Source: Flammula alnicola (lineage: Eukaryota; Basidiomycota; Agaricomycetes; Agaricales; Strophariaceae). Taken from it: a stretch of 64,000 nucleotides of DNA. Shown here piece after piece: positions 36,988 through 47,888 of the stretch (position 1 is the first letter of the stretch; every line of letters starts with the position of its first letter). Position numbers and translations under genes: made by a program. The stretch is from the NCBI GenBank assembly GCA_015499995.1, contig JADNRV010000041.1, positions 186,001 to 250,000 on the forward strand, read 5' to 3'. Below the pieces are notes generated by a model. It ran no database searches. It saw only the letters and a program-made list of their open reading frames with translations, and was not told the DNA's origin.

Positions 36988-39900
36988 ATGGCCACCTTCT
37001 CCCCTTCTCCTGCGCCTCGTCGCTCTTCGAGGTTGCAGAACCGCGGAAACTCTCCCTCAAGGATTCAGCGACCTCACCGGCTGGCTGCCACTCCAACTTT
37101 CATAACCGATTCAAGTTCGGTCGCGTCTGCAATGGATCTCGACGAAAGAGGGTCCATTATGACAGATAGAAGTTTATCTAGAATGGGAGGAGACATGATT
37201 TTTGCCAAGACAGACGAGATGTCCGTTTCATTCTATGCAAACTTACCTTTGGAGGTCAAACAAGTGTTGAGGACGTCAGGTACGTCTGCAGATTTCCAGA
37301 GAATGCGTTTGCGTTTCTAATGGATTCCTACAAGATTTCAATAAGGACCCTTACTCCGGCGAAATTGACACAATAACTGGATTCGCGCTTGTGACTTCTG
37401 TACAGACGTGTTTTGTGTGGCAACATGCCCAAGTACGTGATCAGAAACTTTATTTTGTCGCAAATGTCAACCTTTGCTGCAAGGCAATAAAGGGGATCCC
37501 AACATGTTATATATTCTCATGTCCTCAAGACTTACGATCGCCGAGACCACCCTTCCACGCTCTTGTTCCCCAAGGCCTCTCGCGAGAACCAGGGCTCATC
37601 CTAGTTTCGGCAGCTGGTCATATTCGTTTTTGGGACAGTATCGGGATTGGGTTGGCAGGCGGTGATAATTATGTTGTATCTCAACTGGAGGATGTGGAAT
37701 ACGATGAAGAGGTTACGAATCTCGTTCGTGCTGATGTGAGTTTGTTCATACACCAACGAAGGTATCCTTCTCATCAATGTAAAGGCTCAAACATACATTC
37801 TCTCGACGTCCTATGGTCGACTATACCGCCTTGTCCTCACTTCTGCGGGAGGAAAATACCACCTATCCATACGAGCCTTTGCCCGACCCACCTCAACACA
37901 CTCATTCTCTCGGCTTACTTCCTTCTTCCTTTCGTCGTCTGCTTCTACGACATCTTATGATGCCAAGGATAAGGCTAAACACATACACGCCGTATCTCTC
38001 GGTGCCCAATTTTCAACAGGCGACAGAGACGTATGGGCACTTGCCAATGGGCGTATACAACAATGGAGTATGAAATCCGAAGGCTGGGAAGAGCTCATCT
38101 TGGATTACGACCTGACATCGCTTCTATCGGAAAAGGTTGTCGAGAAACTAACCACTCAAAGTCCTGACATATCAGGCGAGGATCTTGAGCTCTCCGACCT
38201 CGCCGTATTCAAGTAGGTCCGCTTTCCTTCTTTTATTGCGGCTACCAACTGACGTCGATATAAGTGACCAGAAAATAGCCATCTTGGTCTCTTATTCGGG
38301 AAAGGAAGTCTCAAACGATTTCAGACGTCTTTATGCCCTGGCTGAATTGGAGCTGGCTGGAACTGGATTTGTGGTGAAGAATCTGAGAAGTGTCCCCTAC
38401 CAGACGGTGAGAATATAAAGCTCAGTCTCCATCAATACAATTATTTACGCATACCTCACAGACAAGTAGGCCAGGACCACCTGTCCATCCTCGAATACAA
38501 CTCATATACGATGGATCCATTATCAGTGTCCAATTCGGCGATGCAGTTGCCCTCTGTGCTCGAGGTTGCAATTAATTTTCACTCTTATAATTATCCTACT
38601 GAACTTTGTTTAACCATAGCCTCAGAATATCGAGATCGTCTGGAGTTGAAATTGGCAAATGATAGAACACTTGGCCTCGGCGTCAGCTCTTCGTCCAATC
38701 TGCTATTGATTTTGACGGCTACGACAATGGTGAAGGTTTCCTTGGATTTGGACAAGATAGAGGCTTTCAAACCCGAGTATGCACCTCAGAAATATTCCAG
38801 AAATGGCCCACTTATGATGTTTTCAATCATTTAGAACTGGCCATACAAATCTTGTCAAGTCAACCATGATGCAGGCTATCCTATATGGTGCTTCTCCACT
38901 GGTAATAGACTCTTTGCTCGTTGCGTCAATAAGACATTTTCTAACGGCAATTTGTGTAGAATCCGCTGAGATTCAGCTTCCCTCCTGAGTTGAGTGAAGA
39001 AGCGTTAATGCAAGGAGCCGAGCAACTCAGCGAAGCCGTCCTAAAATCTGGTTAGTCCCTATGCCGATAACCCTTCAATCGTCTCAATGTTCCCGTCGTA
39101 GATCCGGAAGTGGTTAGGCAGAGCCCTGACATGACGGCACAGCTGACCGGACGCAAGGAAAGACTTAGTTGGCTTATCGGTTTCATCAACGAGAATGCTG
39201 TATTAGTGAAGGTCAGAGTCGAATTTCATCTACGCCTCATAACCATTAACGTTCGTCATCGTGAGTAGATGTCGCAAGGCAGTCGTCAGAAATTGGCCAC
39301 GGATGCAGAAAAGCTTTACGGGTCTCATCAACTCTGGTTGAGTTATAACCAGTTTCTGTCGTGAGTTTCCGTAAAGCAGCTACAGTCACATCGTATTCAT
39401 GCGCGCCACAGTACATCGCCTTCACAGAGTGTTCTCAAAGACGCGGTTGTCGCATACATGTCAGAAATCAGAGATGGGGCCCATGAAGATGTCATGAGAG
39501 TTTTCTTCCGCTCTTGGGTGGGCGACATAGGGAGGCTGCTGAAGAAAGTCTCAGATATCGCGAACGCTGCTGCAAAATCGCCTAGCGGTAATGTCAACGC
39601 ATTGCTTCCTGAGGCTAATCGCATTGTCGTGGCAAGTATAATTCAATATCAACAGTGCTTACATGCTCATGCTCATGATCTCTCTCTTCAGACTGTCCTC
39701 AGGTCAGCATTCCAATACAGAGCTTACAATTTAGGAGTCTACGGGATCGAACTTCCGATGCTCAAGCCTTGGTCAAGCATACCAAGCATTATTGATACGA
39801 TCCTGTCCCTATTTGATTTGACGACAAAAGCTGTAGAGTCTACTCCAGGTTATTCCGCGCGTGGACAAGATAAAGAACCAAGCTCCCAGCTTCCGTCCCT

Positions 39901-41634
39901 TGCATCAGTGCTCTTTGAGTCCATCAAGGAGAGGCTGGACTGGCTCTCCACGTGATTGCTTATTTTATTTCATCTATTCTCGGTTAACTAACAGCACTTC
40001 TACACTTTAGTACTGGCAAGGAGCACCATCGAGAGTTGGAGGAACTCCGACAGAGGTTCTTGGTGTTGCGACCGGAGGTTCTGGAAACATTGCGTATGCG
40101 ATACCTGGCTACATCTAGTATTGTCATCTCATTGTTCTTCTTTAGGGAGATGTGGGCATGCGGAAGCAGCATACTCTCTTGCGGAGCAGTACCAAGATTT
40201 CGCCAGTCTCGTTGCCTTGTGTCACCGAGATACTGTCTATCCTCCAGAAGAAAACCCCCACGCTGACAGAATACAATCCTACATCCAGCGTTTCAAAGAA
40301 GATTTCACAAATGAGCTTTTCCAATGGTACATCCAGCATGGTCCGTGCTTTCATCTACCTGGTTGGCCCACTTGTCCATAATTTTTTTTCAGGCGAGGTT
40401 CGGACGATGTTTGATCAAGAAGCACAGAGAGGAGCCTACCTGGATGTCTTCTTCCGGCAGCGGCCCAATATAGCCATTTCGTGGATGCATGATCTTGGGA
40501 AAGCGAGATATGGAGCAGCAGCCTCAGCACTCCTTGAAGACGCTGAAAGTGCCACGAATTTGGAAGCAAAACATGTGAGAAATTGCCACAATCTTTGGTT
40601 TGACTCAAGTCGACTGACTTCAGAAAAGCTTATGCTCAGCCTTGGTAAATTATCATACTTGTCTCAGATGCAGGAATCGAATACCATGACGGACGAGTCT
40701 ACACTTGATGGTATACTATATTTTTCTATCGTTCTGCGACCCATTACTCAATCAGTGATTTCATATTTAGCCTTCCACGACGGACTCGATTTTGTCAGTG
40801 TGCACGAAGGCCTTCTACAAGAATTCCGCTCCGTTCTCGTCTCAGTTCGTACTCGACAATCTATCGATGGCCAAGTCGATGCGATTGTCAAGGCAAAAGG
40901 CAGCAAAATCGCCGGGAAAACAGCTTTCCTTCATGTAAGGCTGAAATCCTTTCCTGCGAAGTCACTAGCTGAATTTTTTTTCTTCGAAAGATTTTCAAGG
41001 ACATGCTCCGACAACTCCTGCAAGGAAAGGCATTGCCGATAGAGGACATCATGGAGCTGTTGACACTGAAAGACAACTCTGAATCCGTTGAAGATTATGC
41101 AACAAGTCTGCACCTCTTGAACTCTGTCACGGTGAGCTGGTTACCTAACCTATTCACGGTTTACGCCGTATTATAACAACACTCAAAATCAGAACCTACC
41201 CGAGGCGCGGAAAGTGTCGGCCATCAGGACGGTCTGGCGTCGTGTGTACCTGCATGATGAGTACGTGCCTCGTTGCTTCGAATATGATATCGATTCCTGA
41301 CTTCTAATCTAGCTGGGAGACCATACAAAAAACAGCCGACGTCTCCGACGAAGAATTAAATTCGCGCTATCAAGGCACTGCACTGTACCTGACGCTCTGT
41401 TCTGTGCTGCAGAGGGACGACGGGCCTATTATACAACCCAGCGAGGCGCTGATGATTCCGACCAAGGAGGAAATCGGGTCTCGCTGGCCAGGGATGTCGA
41501 TGGACCAGGTGGAGTCATTGATTAATGATTACACGTCGGAGCAAGACACCCTTGGAGAGCTGGATCTCGCCGATGTGTTTACGCGCATCCACGAACTGGC
41601 AACGCGGGAAGTCGAATGGGAGGAGGGGCAGTAG
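36988..41634 (+). CDS. NUP133: Nucleoporin NUP133
   Basis: Scaffold nucleoporin of the Y-shaped Nup84/Nup107-160 complex in the nuclear pore. ATG at 36988, TAG at 41632-41634, more than 15 exons. The N-terminal beta-propeller is typical: DPYSGEIDTITGFALV, TCFVWQHAQ, LILVSAAGHIRFWDSIGIGL, then TYILSTSYGRLYRLVLTSAG and FSTGDRDVWALANGRIQQWS. The C-terminal alpha-solenoid includes LPEANRIVVASIIQYQQC, CGHAEAAYSLAEQYQDFASL, RFKEDFTNELFQWYIQHG, RPNIAISWMHDLGKARYGAA and DDWETIQKTADVSDEELN. Length (about 1,200 residues) is normal. The N-tail is Ser/Pro-rich (SPSPAPRRSSRLQNRGNSPS). The gene lies wholly inside the spacer of the inverted duplication, so recombination between the arms would flip it without breaking it. 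Confidence 0.83.
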
Positions 41635-42149
41635 TGGTCGGTCGACACATAGTGTAGCTTTTATTCATTGTCTGTGTGTGGGCGTCGTTTCGGTGTCAAG
41701 TAGTGCTATTGCTGGTGTGGTGTATACGTGATTTACGAGCTCGCTGAGTGGGGTGCACATCACCGTGCTGGTTCGAATTCCCTCGGACTTCGGAGAAATC
41801 TCTAAAGAGAGTTTGTAGAAATTGAGGGAAATCATCGAGAAGATTCAGACGAACTTTTGGTCGTCTTCCTTTGAACGCGAGCTTATATGTGGATAGTGCC
41901 AGTGCGCAGTCAGTCTACACTCGACCAGAAGATGCCGAGACTCGGATCGCCTCAGCGTTTGGATTATGTAAGTGGTTGATTAGATTCCAGTCACTTTGGA
42001 ACGCTTTCAATCTTGTCCGCCCATTAGCCTGCTTCTCTCCAACCTAATTCGCCCCCAAGCTTGGCTTTCGTGTTGTCTGAAGCCATCCGAAAGCCGTACT
42101 TGATGCGTTAAACGTATGTTCCATAATAAAAATAAAGGAACCACCTGAC
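41635..42149. other. Intergenic; nothing recognised
   Basis: 515 bp between the NUP133 stop and the hAT-type element. Probably the NUP133 3' UTR and the displaced upstream region of F-box-like copy B. No repeat or gene seen. Confidence 0.4.
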
Positions 42150-42795
42150 TAGGGACTAGCACGGATCGGTCATTTCCGTGGTAAAACCGTAATTTTAGTT
42201 ACCGGTAAGGTACGGTACAGAACCGTGGATAAATACAAAAAACCGTGGTTTTCCGGAACAACCGGCACCATGATAAAGACTTATCTGAGTTTAAAACTGT
42301 GACTAGATCTAAATAAAGAACTGTATACAAAATTACTAATGCTCATAGGTGCGTCTCATCCTTTCGTCTTTCGATACCTTTCATCTGGGGATATCCATAT
42401 AAATTGAAGGGTACATTGACTGAAAATATCATGGAATATATCCCCAATTTCTTTTAGCACTTTAGATACCCCAGAAATTAAAATATGGCTATACTCCATT
42501 GGGGTCTGTATTTTTGACTCATGGCATTAGCCATCTTGCACACCGCCCAAGGGACGGGGCTAAATTGAATCATAGAAAATGTATTTAAACATTGATTAGA
42601 GGTCTATTACTTCTCAAGAAAAGAAAGAACATGCAAAACATGCCCGGACACGACAATATTCAAGCCATGAAGTCAGATTGCCAATATACGGCTGGTTGAA
42701 CCGGTAACCGCGGTGGCCGTACCGTACCATACCATATTTGGTTAAACCGCGGTTTTCATACCGGTCGTTACCGGTCGTTACCATGCTAGTCCCTA
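42150..42795. mobile_element. Non-autonomous hAT-type element (646 bp)
   Basis: Inverted termini TAGGGACTAGCACGG and, from the right end, TAGGGACTAGCATGG (14 of 15 identical). The flanking 8-bp target duplication CACCTGAC is perfect (42142-42149 and 42796-42803). Subterminal sequence has repeated ACCGGT, CCGCGGTT and GGTACGGTAC motifs in both orientations, likely transposase-binding repeats. No coding capacity. It ends 33 bp before the start codon of F-box-like copy B, so it lies in that gene's promoter or 5' leader. Confidence 0.85.
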
Positions 42796-42814
42796 CACCT
42801 GACAATCTGTCCTG

Positions 42815-44525
42815 CAGCTTCTGCGATCATGGTCCATGTATTCGATCTGGACAGCGACATATATTCACTACTCTTCGCTCTTTTAAATGCATCTTCTCTG
42901 CGCGCCCTGGCATCCTCATCGCGGAAATGGTTCCAGTTAACTGCGCCTGCACTGGTCAGAACTGTAAAACTCTCGTGCAGTCCCCACCAGGTACTCGAGT
43001 TCTGCAACTTCTCTCTCAAATACCGTCTGTGCCCCCACATCATCAGCCTTACTCTGTCCGCGTCAGCTGTTTACTCCCAACCGCCCAAAAATTATATCAA
43101 GGGATATGTGCGGAGCATCGATATCGCCGAAACTGCATTATTTGCAAATGCTCTGGCGGAGGTCCTTGAAGGAGCAGTCAATCTGACGCATCTCGCGTTC
43201 GAGGATTGCACAGCTGTTCTAATCGAAAATGAATCTCACATTGCCGACATAATCTGTCGTCGCCCACCAGCATTATCGCTTGAGCTGACGGGCGCCGATG
43301 CTTCCTCCATGCGAAAGTTTAGCTCTGTTTCAGGGCTCGCGCACCTCAAGCTATATACCTTGTGGCCCCCTAAATATGACGAAGAAGCGGAGGACATTTT
43401 GGACACTATCCTCATGAACTCCATTCATACCCTCGAATCTCTTTCCCTCAGACAAACTTTACCAGCCATTCTTGGATCGGAACATTTATCGTCCTCTTCA
43501 TGGGAACGTGTTCACTATTTCTCTATGTCAGGGTTCCCTGTACACTCTGAACACGTCGCTCGCCTTTTCCCCAACATACGATCTATGGATATTACACGCA
43601 CAGACTGGGTGACCAGAGAGTTTGACGGGAGGACGGTGTCGGTTCCACCAATCGTCCAGTTCGATTGCCCACCCAAGACTCTATGGACAGAACTTCGTTC
43701 CTTCAGCGGGCCGAAGCAGCTTGCGTTGAACTTATCACGACATCACTCGCTCCGCAGAATCTCGTTCTTGGGGTTGGTGAGCCTATATACCAATGCCAGC
43801 GAGTTTGCCCAGCTATCTGATACCCTGCACAACTGCGACATCCGAAGTCTCTGCTTGGAGTTGGAGTTGGTGGGAACGCCAGGGGCCGGCGTGGCACTCC
43901 CAGAACTAGGTTTCTGCATTCCATCAATCGACGACGCCCCGCCTCTTTTGGACCCTTTATTTTCTACTCTATCCCAGTCGGCCAATCACCTCACCTATCT
44001 ATCTATACATGTGGGACAGAACTTGAACGAAATCCCATATTATCAGAAACACCTTGTTCGTCCAATCACTTTGACTTCAGCTTATTCCACAATAGCTTTA
44101 CTATTGGTCTGCTCGATAGGTAAGAACAGCTCCATTGCTTGCGTCCCTCAATAACCTGAAGTATGTTGAACTGGGTGTAACGGCATGGATGACGCACCAG
44201 TCGTTTTCCCCAGTCGAGATATCAATGAAACCTGAAGAGCTTGTGCGCATATGGGTGGACAGTGTTCCTTCGCTCCAATACCTAGAGTTGAGCATCATTT
44301 GCGAGGGGTGGAAACATAGTTGGTGGCGGATTGAGTCTCTGGACAGCCAACCAAGGATGCGGCGGGTCTCCGAAGAAGAAGGTCTGAGTGCCAAGAGGTG
44401 GTTTGACCTTGAAGAATGGAAATGATGACATTACTTTGAGTCATGGTAAAGGATACTAGGCGGGAGGGAACAAATTTTTAATTTATTACCTGCGAGGCAA
44501 GGTCAGAAGTAGGATAATGTGATTC
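42815..44525 (+). repeat. Right arm of the inverted duplication around NUP133
   Basis: Partner of 35110-36798 in opposite orientation. Differences are scattered substitutions plus a short insertion near 43876-43925, which lengthens the protein by about eight residues relative to copy A. Confidence 0.88.
42829..44425 (+). CDS. F-box-like / leucine-rich protein, copy B
   Basis: Inverted duplicate of copy A, with about nine in ten residues identical by eye. ATG at 42829 (MVHVFDLDSDIYSLLFALLN), the same degenerate F-box and leucine-rich segments, the same intron (about 64 nt at 44060-44123 joining KHL to VRTAPLLASLNNLKYVELGV), TGA at 44423-44425 after RWFDLEEWK. The main change is GTPGAGVALPELGFCIPSID where copy A has GLAWVSLDFSID. 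The frame is intact, so both copies look coding. The upstream sequence differs completely: copy B has a 646-bp hAT-type element 33 bp before the ATG, while copy A faces NUP133. Confidence 0.75.
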
Positions 44526-45011
44526 TTAAGATTCTCTTACCAAGGATATATGATTGTTGAGATGTCGACACGGTTTCGCTTCCCTCATGGGCTCTCATCT
44601 ACTTGTTACAGCCCCTTAAATACACATGATGAATTGTTATCTACTTATATTCAATACATGGATAAAACATGTAAGAAATAATTAATAGACCTCCAGAATA
44701 TTCAACTGGTCGAAGACTTATGTTGCATAACTGTGAGTGAGGCTATAAGTATAGGAAATCACTTGCCGTCTTTGATACTATTACTATACAGCCTTCTTTA
44801 CCGTTCTTTATATTGGTCAATACTCAACTCGTTCTACGTCAGTCACAAGTTTATTATCATCAAACTATGTGTATTCACGGCTGTGTGATAGTCGATGCCA
44901 TTGTCACCATTGCCAGAGTCAGACCTGTGCATGTACGTGCGTAGAGAATGACAATATTTGCACGACAGCATCCCCATCCCTTCCCTGCAACAGGATTGGC
45001 TCGGACGCTCT
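44426..45011. other. Intergenic, convergent 3' ends; nothing recognised
   Basis: The first 100 bp belong to the inverted duplication. The remainder is AT-rich with no gene or repeat seen. Confidence 0.4.
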
Positions 45012-46589
45012 CTACAGTTTCAGTTCCACTGCCCTTTCCTTCACCCACTCCTCCTTAACTAGCCACTCGACCCACCCATTCATCAGAAGATGCTGGATCT
45101 TCAACGGATCCTTCCTCATTTCCCAAAAGCCATCAATCCCAAACCGAGCGTCGTGAGCAGTTAAAATTTGCTCGTACTGACGACGAAGCCTAGTATCTTT
45201 TATTCGACGAGGGCGGTCGTACTCCTCTGGATTGTGCTCGGGAAGAGTGTTTGGGTCGAATTTGTATGATTCACCAGGCTCCAGTTCAAGGCTCTCCTCT
45301 TCGTCATCTGCACCTTCTGCCACACTGTCGTCAGCAGTGCCGTCGGAACCTGAACCGTCGTCATTTACCGCTTCTGAATTGATCTCCTTTGCCGTCGCCT
45401 CGACCGTTGTTGGAATGGAGTCCTCCTCGATCTCTCCTTCCTCATCGAGCGGCAAGAACAGGAAAGCGCCAGTTTTGTGCCATCGCTCACCAGATCCATC
45501 AAACCAGCAGATATCATCCGGGTATCGGCTGCAAAGTAAGAACGGCATCATGTAGACATCGTCCCAGTCGAGGAAAGTTGTGATTTTACGCGTCTCCGGA
45601 TCCATTTTGATATTTCTGAATGCGTAATCGGTGGTGGCGAAGCTTAGCTCGAAGAGCTCAGATTGAGACTGAGGGGGTAATGGGCATCTCCGAATGAGAG
45701 AAAGCATCGCTTGAGCAACGTCGAGGAATGTACCCAGAGTGACTGTCTCGTGGATGGACGGGCTGGGACCATCTGCCGTGGCTATAACGGTGGAACGAGT
45801 TAATCCAAAAGTCTCTATGATAGAGTCAACTTCGTGTTGCCACAGCTCAAGCCAGAAGTCACGGAGAGACGTTGGATTGGTTTGTCGCCGGGACGATATG
45901 CCTCCACCCGTCCTGCTGGCAGGACCGCGGGATATAGGTCCCAGTCGATACGCCGAAGCGTTGTCAAAGGATATATGAGCTTCAGCTGGAAGTTTTGCGA
46001 AGTAAATACTACCTATGCCCTGGAATGGCAAAGGCTTGGCAAATTTGGCGTGATAAGCCGCGAGCTCGTCCAAGAACTCTGTACGATCTGTTGGTGAAAG
46101 ATCGTACCATTGGTTCCAAGGCTCAATACCCTCTACCCATTCCAGAAGCATGTATGGTGCCCCGACAGCATTGTCATCGTCAGGGTTCCACGCATAAACC
46201 TCCGGTACAGGGATACCACTGTAGCATCGAGCCATGGTCATCATGGCTACAGTAGAGTCTATGTGACCGGGATCACGCCGACCTGGCCGAGGCACGCGGG
46301 CGGCGACTCTAAAACCGTCTGGGAATTTGATAGAGAAGACTTTGTTGAAGCTACCACCACCTGCGGATGTGATTTCTGGGATAACAGTGGATGAAAATGC
46401 ATGCATGGCGGCATATACGAGCGCTCTGGAGTTTATCCCGAGGCGAACGTAGCTGTTGTAGGAGTCGTCGTCCATGTGTGGTGCGCGAGTGAGTTGCTCT
46501 TCAGTTGGTATCGCATCTGTGGATGTCAAGGATTGGTTCCATCCTACAGGAAATCTCTGAGGTATGTGGAAAGGTATCTGCAGTTTCAT
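45012..46589 (-). CDS. APH-family phosphotransferase (protein-kinase-like fold), AIM9-like
   Basis: Intronless 525-residue protein of the aminoglycoside-phosphotransferase/choline-kinase-like fold that is greatly expanded in fungi. ATG at 46589. Visible motifs are GGGSFNKVFSIKFPDGFRVA (nucleotide loop and ATP-binding strand), ARVPRPG, GAPYMLLEWVEG (hinge), TTDYAFRNIKMD (catalytic loop in which His of HGD is replaced but Asp and Asn remain) and TTFLDWDDVYMMPFLLCSRY (metal-binding Asp). A strongly acidic Glu/Asp-rich insert precedes the C-terminus. It resembles AIM9-type proteins. Substrate unknown. Intact, with no nearby partner. Confidence 0.75.
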   Translation of the reverse strand: MKLQIPFHIPQRFPVGWNQSLTSTDAIPTEEQLTRAPHMDDDSYNSYVRLGINSRALVYAAMHAFSSTVIPEITSAGGGSFNKVFSIKFPDGFRVAARVPRPGRRDPGHIDSTVAMMTMARCYSGIPVPEVYAWNPDDDNAVGAPYMLLEWVEGIEPWNQWYDLSPTDRTEFLDELAAYHAKFAKPLPFQGIGSIYFAKLPAEAHISFDNASAYRLGPISRGPASRTGGGISSRRQTNPTSLRDFWLELWQHEVDSIIETFGLTRSTVIATADGPSPSIHETVTLGTFLDVAQAMLSLIRRCPLPPQSQSELFELSFATTDYAFRNIKMDPETRKITTFLDWDDVYMMPFLLCSRYPDDICWFDGSGERWHKTGAFLFLPLDEEGEIEEDSIPTTVEATAKEINSEAVNDDGSGSDGTADDSVAEGADDEEESLELEPGESYKFDPNTLPEHNPEEYDRPRRIKDTRLRRQYEQILTAHDARFGIDGFWEMRKDPLKIQHLLMNGWVEWLVKEEWVKERAVELKL

Positions 46590-46996
46590 ACGAGGAGTTG
46601 AAATGATGGTTGTTTCTGGAAAATGAACACGCTGAGGATAAGTACGAGAACAAGAAAAGACAGGCGAATCAGGGCAGTGGACATATCATTATGTATGCGA
46701 CGCTGTGTACAGTGATCACCCACAATGGTGCTTCTTTTGAAACAAAATGGCACATGGCGCCGGGCGGTGCACGAAATTACGTGTCTTCTTGTGCACTTAA
46801 ATGTAGATGTTGTTGTTCTCAGCCCAATTTCAAAGATCAGAATGGTGGATGAGCGCACCCTAGTGTTACTTTTGGAATAAGGTGGGACCGGTGGGCGCAC
46901 TGCGGAACTCTGTGTGCACTTGGATGTGGCAGTACATGTCATTGTTCTCAGTCCATTCTCATAGGCGAGGACAGTGGACCAGCGCAACATGTGTTA
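46590..46996. repeat. Intergenic with a diverged 130-bp tandem duplication
   Basis: Two imperfect copies of a unit of about 130 bp, roughly 46728-46858 and 46862-46986. Both contain TGTGCACTT, a TTGTTCTCAG stretch and (A/C)AGTGGAN-like ends next to GAGCGCAC or CAGCGCAAC. The region lies between the phosphotransferase start and the COA8 stop, so it may act as promoter or 3' flank. Open frames here follow the repeat and are not coding-like. Confidence 0.5.
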
Positions 46997-47660
46997 TTAG
47001 TCTTTGAAAAAAGAAGACAGACGGGTCTTCAGTCTCTGGAATTCTACGCGCGCCGAAAGCGTGATGAGCTGGAGATTCCGCCTCCGCCATTCTGTGGTGT
47101 AGCTATCCGTCCAGTCCTTCTCTTGCATGACCCATTGTCGGAAGAAAGCCGACAGCGCCTCTTCCTTGTCGCGGTCCGTCGCTGTCTCAGGAAGACTGCT
47201 CAGAACAGACTGTCGCGCAGCGTAGAAACGGGTATTACTCTGCACAAAACACAAAAAGAAGGCAGTTAGCAGTTAAGTATAGTACAGAGAAAGAAGGCAA
47301 AGGCAAAGGCTTCGTGGAAGCGACAAAACTCACATCCAGCCAGAAATTCTGGTTCAGCGCGTCCAGCTGCTGCCTCAACAGCCTGAACTGGAACTCGTAG
47401 TCGCCCGGGGCGGCCCCGTCCCCCGACTTGAATTCGGAGAGCGAGTATGGGTGGCGCAGGTACGGCGCGGGGCCCTGCGGGGGCGGGTCGTCGTAGATGA
47501 TAGGCCGCATGTGCGACACGGGATCGGGAGGGGCGACCATGTCGCGACGGGCGGCGGACACGTGCAGGCTGCGCTTAGCCGCGGTCGCTCCTGATGGAGA
47601 GGCGCGGAAAGTTAGAGGTAGGGTCTTTGTGGCATGGGACAGACAACGAGGAGCAGACAT
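46997..47660 (-). CDS. COA8: Cytochrome c oxidase assembly factor 8 (COA8/APOPT1 family)
   Basis: Mitochondrial protein needed for assembly or stability of complex IV in other eukaryotes. ATG at 47660 (MSAPRCLSHATKTLPLTFRA) opens a basic, Ser/Ala-rich presequence with a likely cleavage after RSLHVSAARRD. The core includes PVSHMRPIIYDDPPP and LRHPYSLSEFKS, then RLLRQQLDALNQNFWLD, then after one intron SNTRFYAARQSVLSSLPE, EALSAFFRQWVMQEKDWTDS and YTTEWRRRNLQLITLSARVE. TAA at 46999-46997. Length about 190 residues, as expected. The RFY…QW…EWRRRN signature is diagnostic. Confidence 0.85.
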
Positions 47661-47888
47661 TGCGAACGAGTGGGTTTTCAGGAGAGTTTCTGTCCAAGAT
47701 GATATTCGAGCCAAGTTTCACAGGGTTACGGCTTCACCGGACCGCCATATGCGTACTAAAGCGCTCGTTCTCATTGGCAGTTGGAACATTGGACACAAGG
47801 TGTTAAGCACTGGTATAAGTTAGCTATTAGCTACATAGAAGCTTGTAGCTATAGTAGTAGTACTACACTAGCAGCAGCACAGACTAGA

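Noticed and set aside
41765..41785. GGTTCGAATTCCC resembling a tRNA T-arm
   Set aside because: No acceptor, D or anticodon stems can be folded from the upstream 60 bases.
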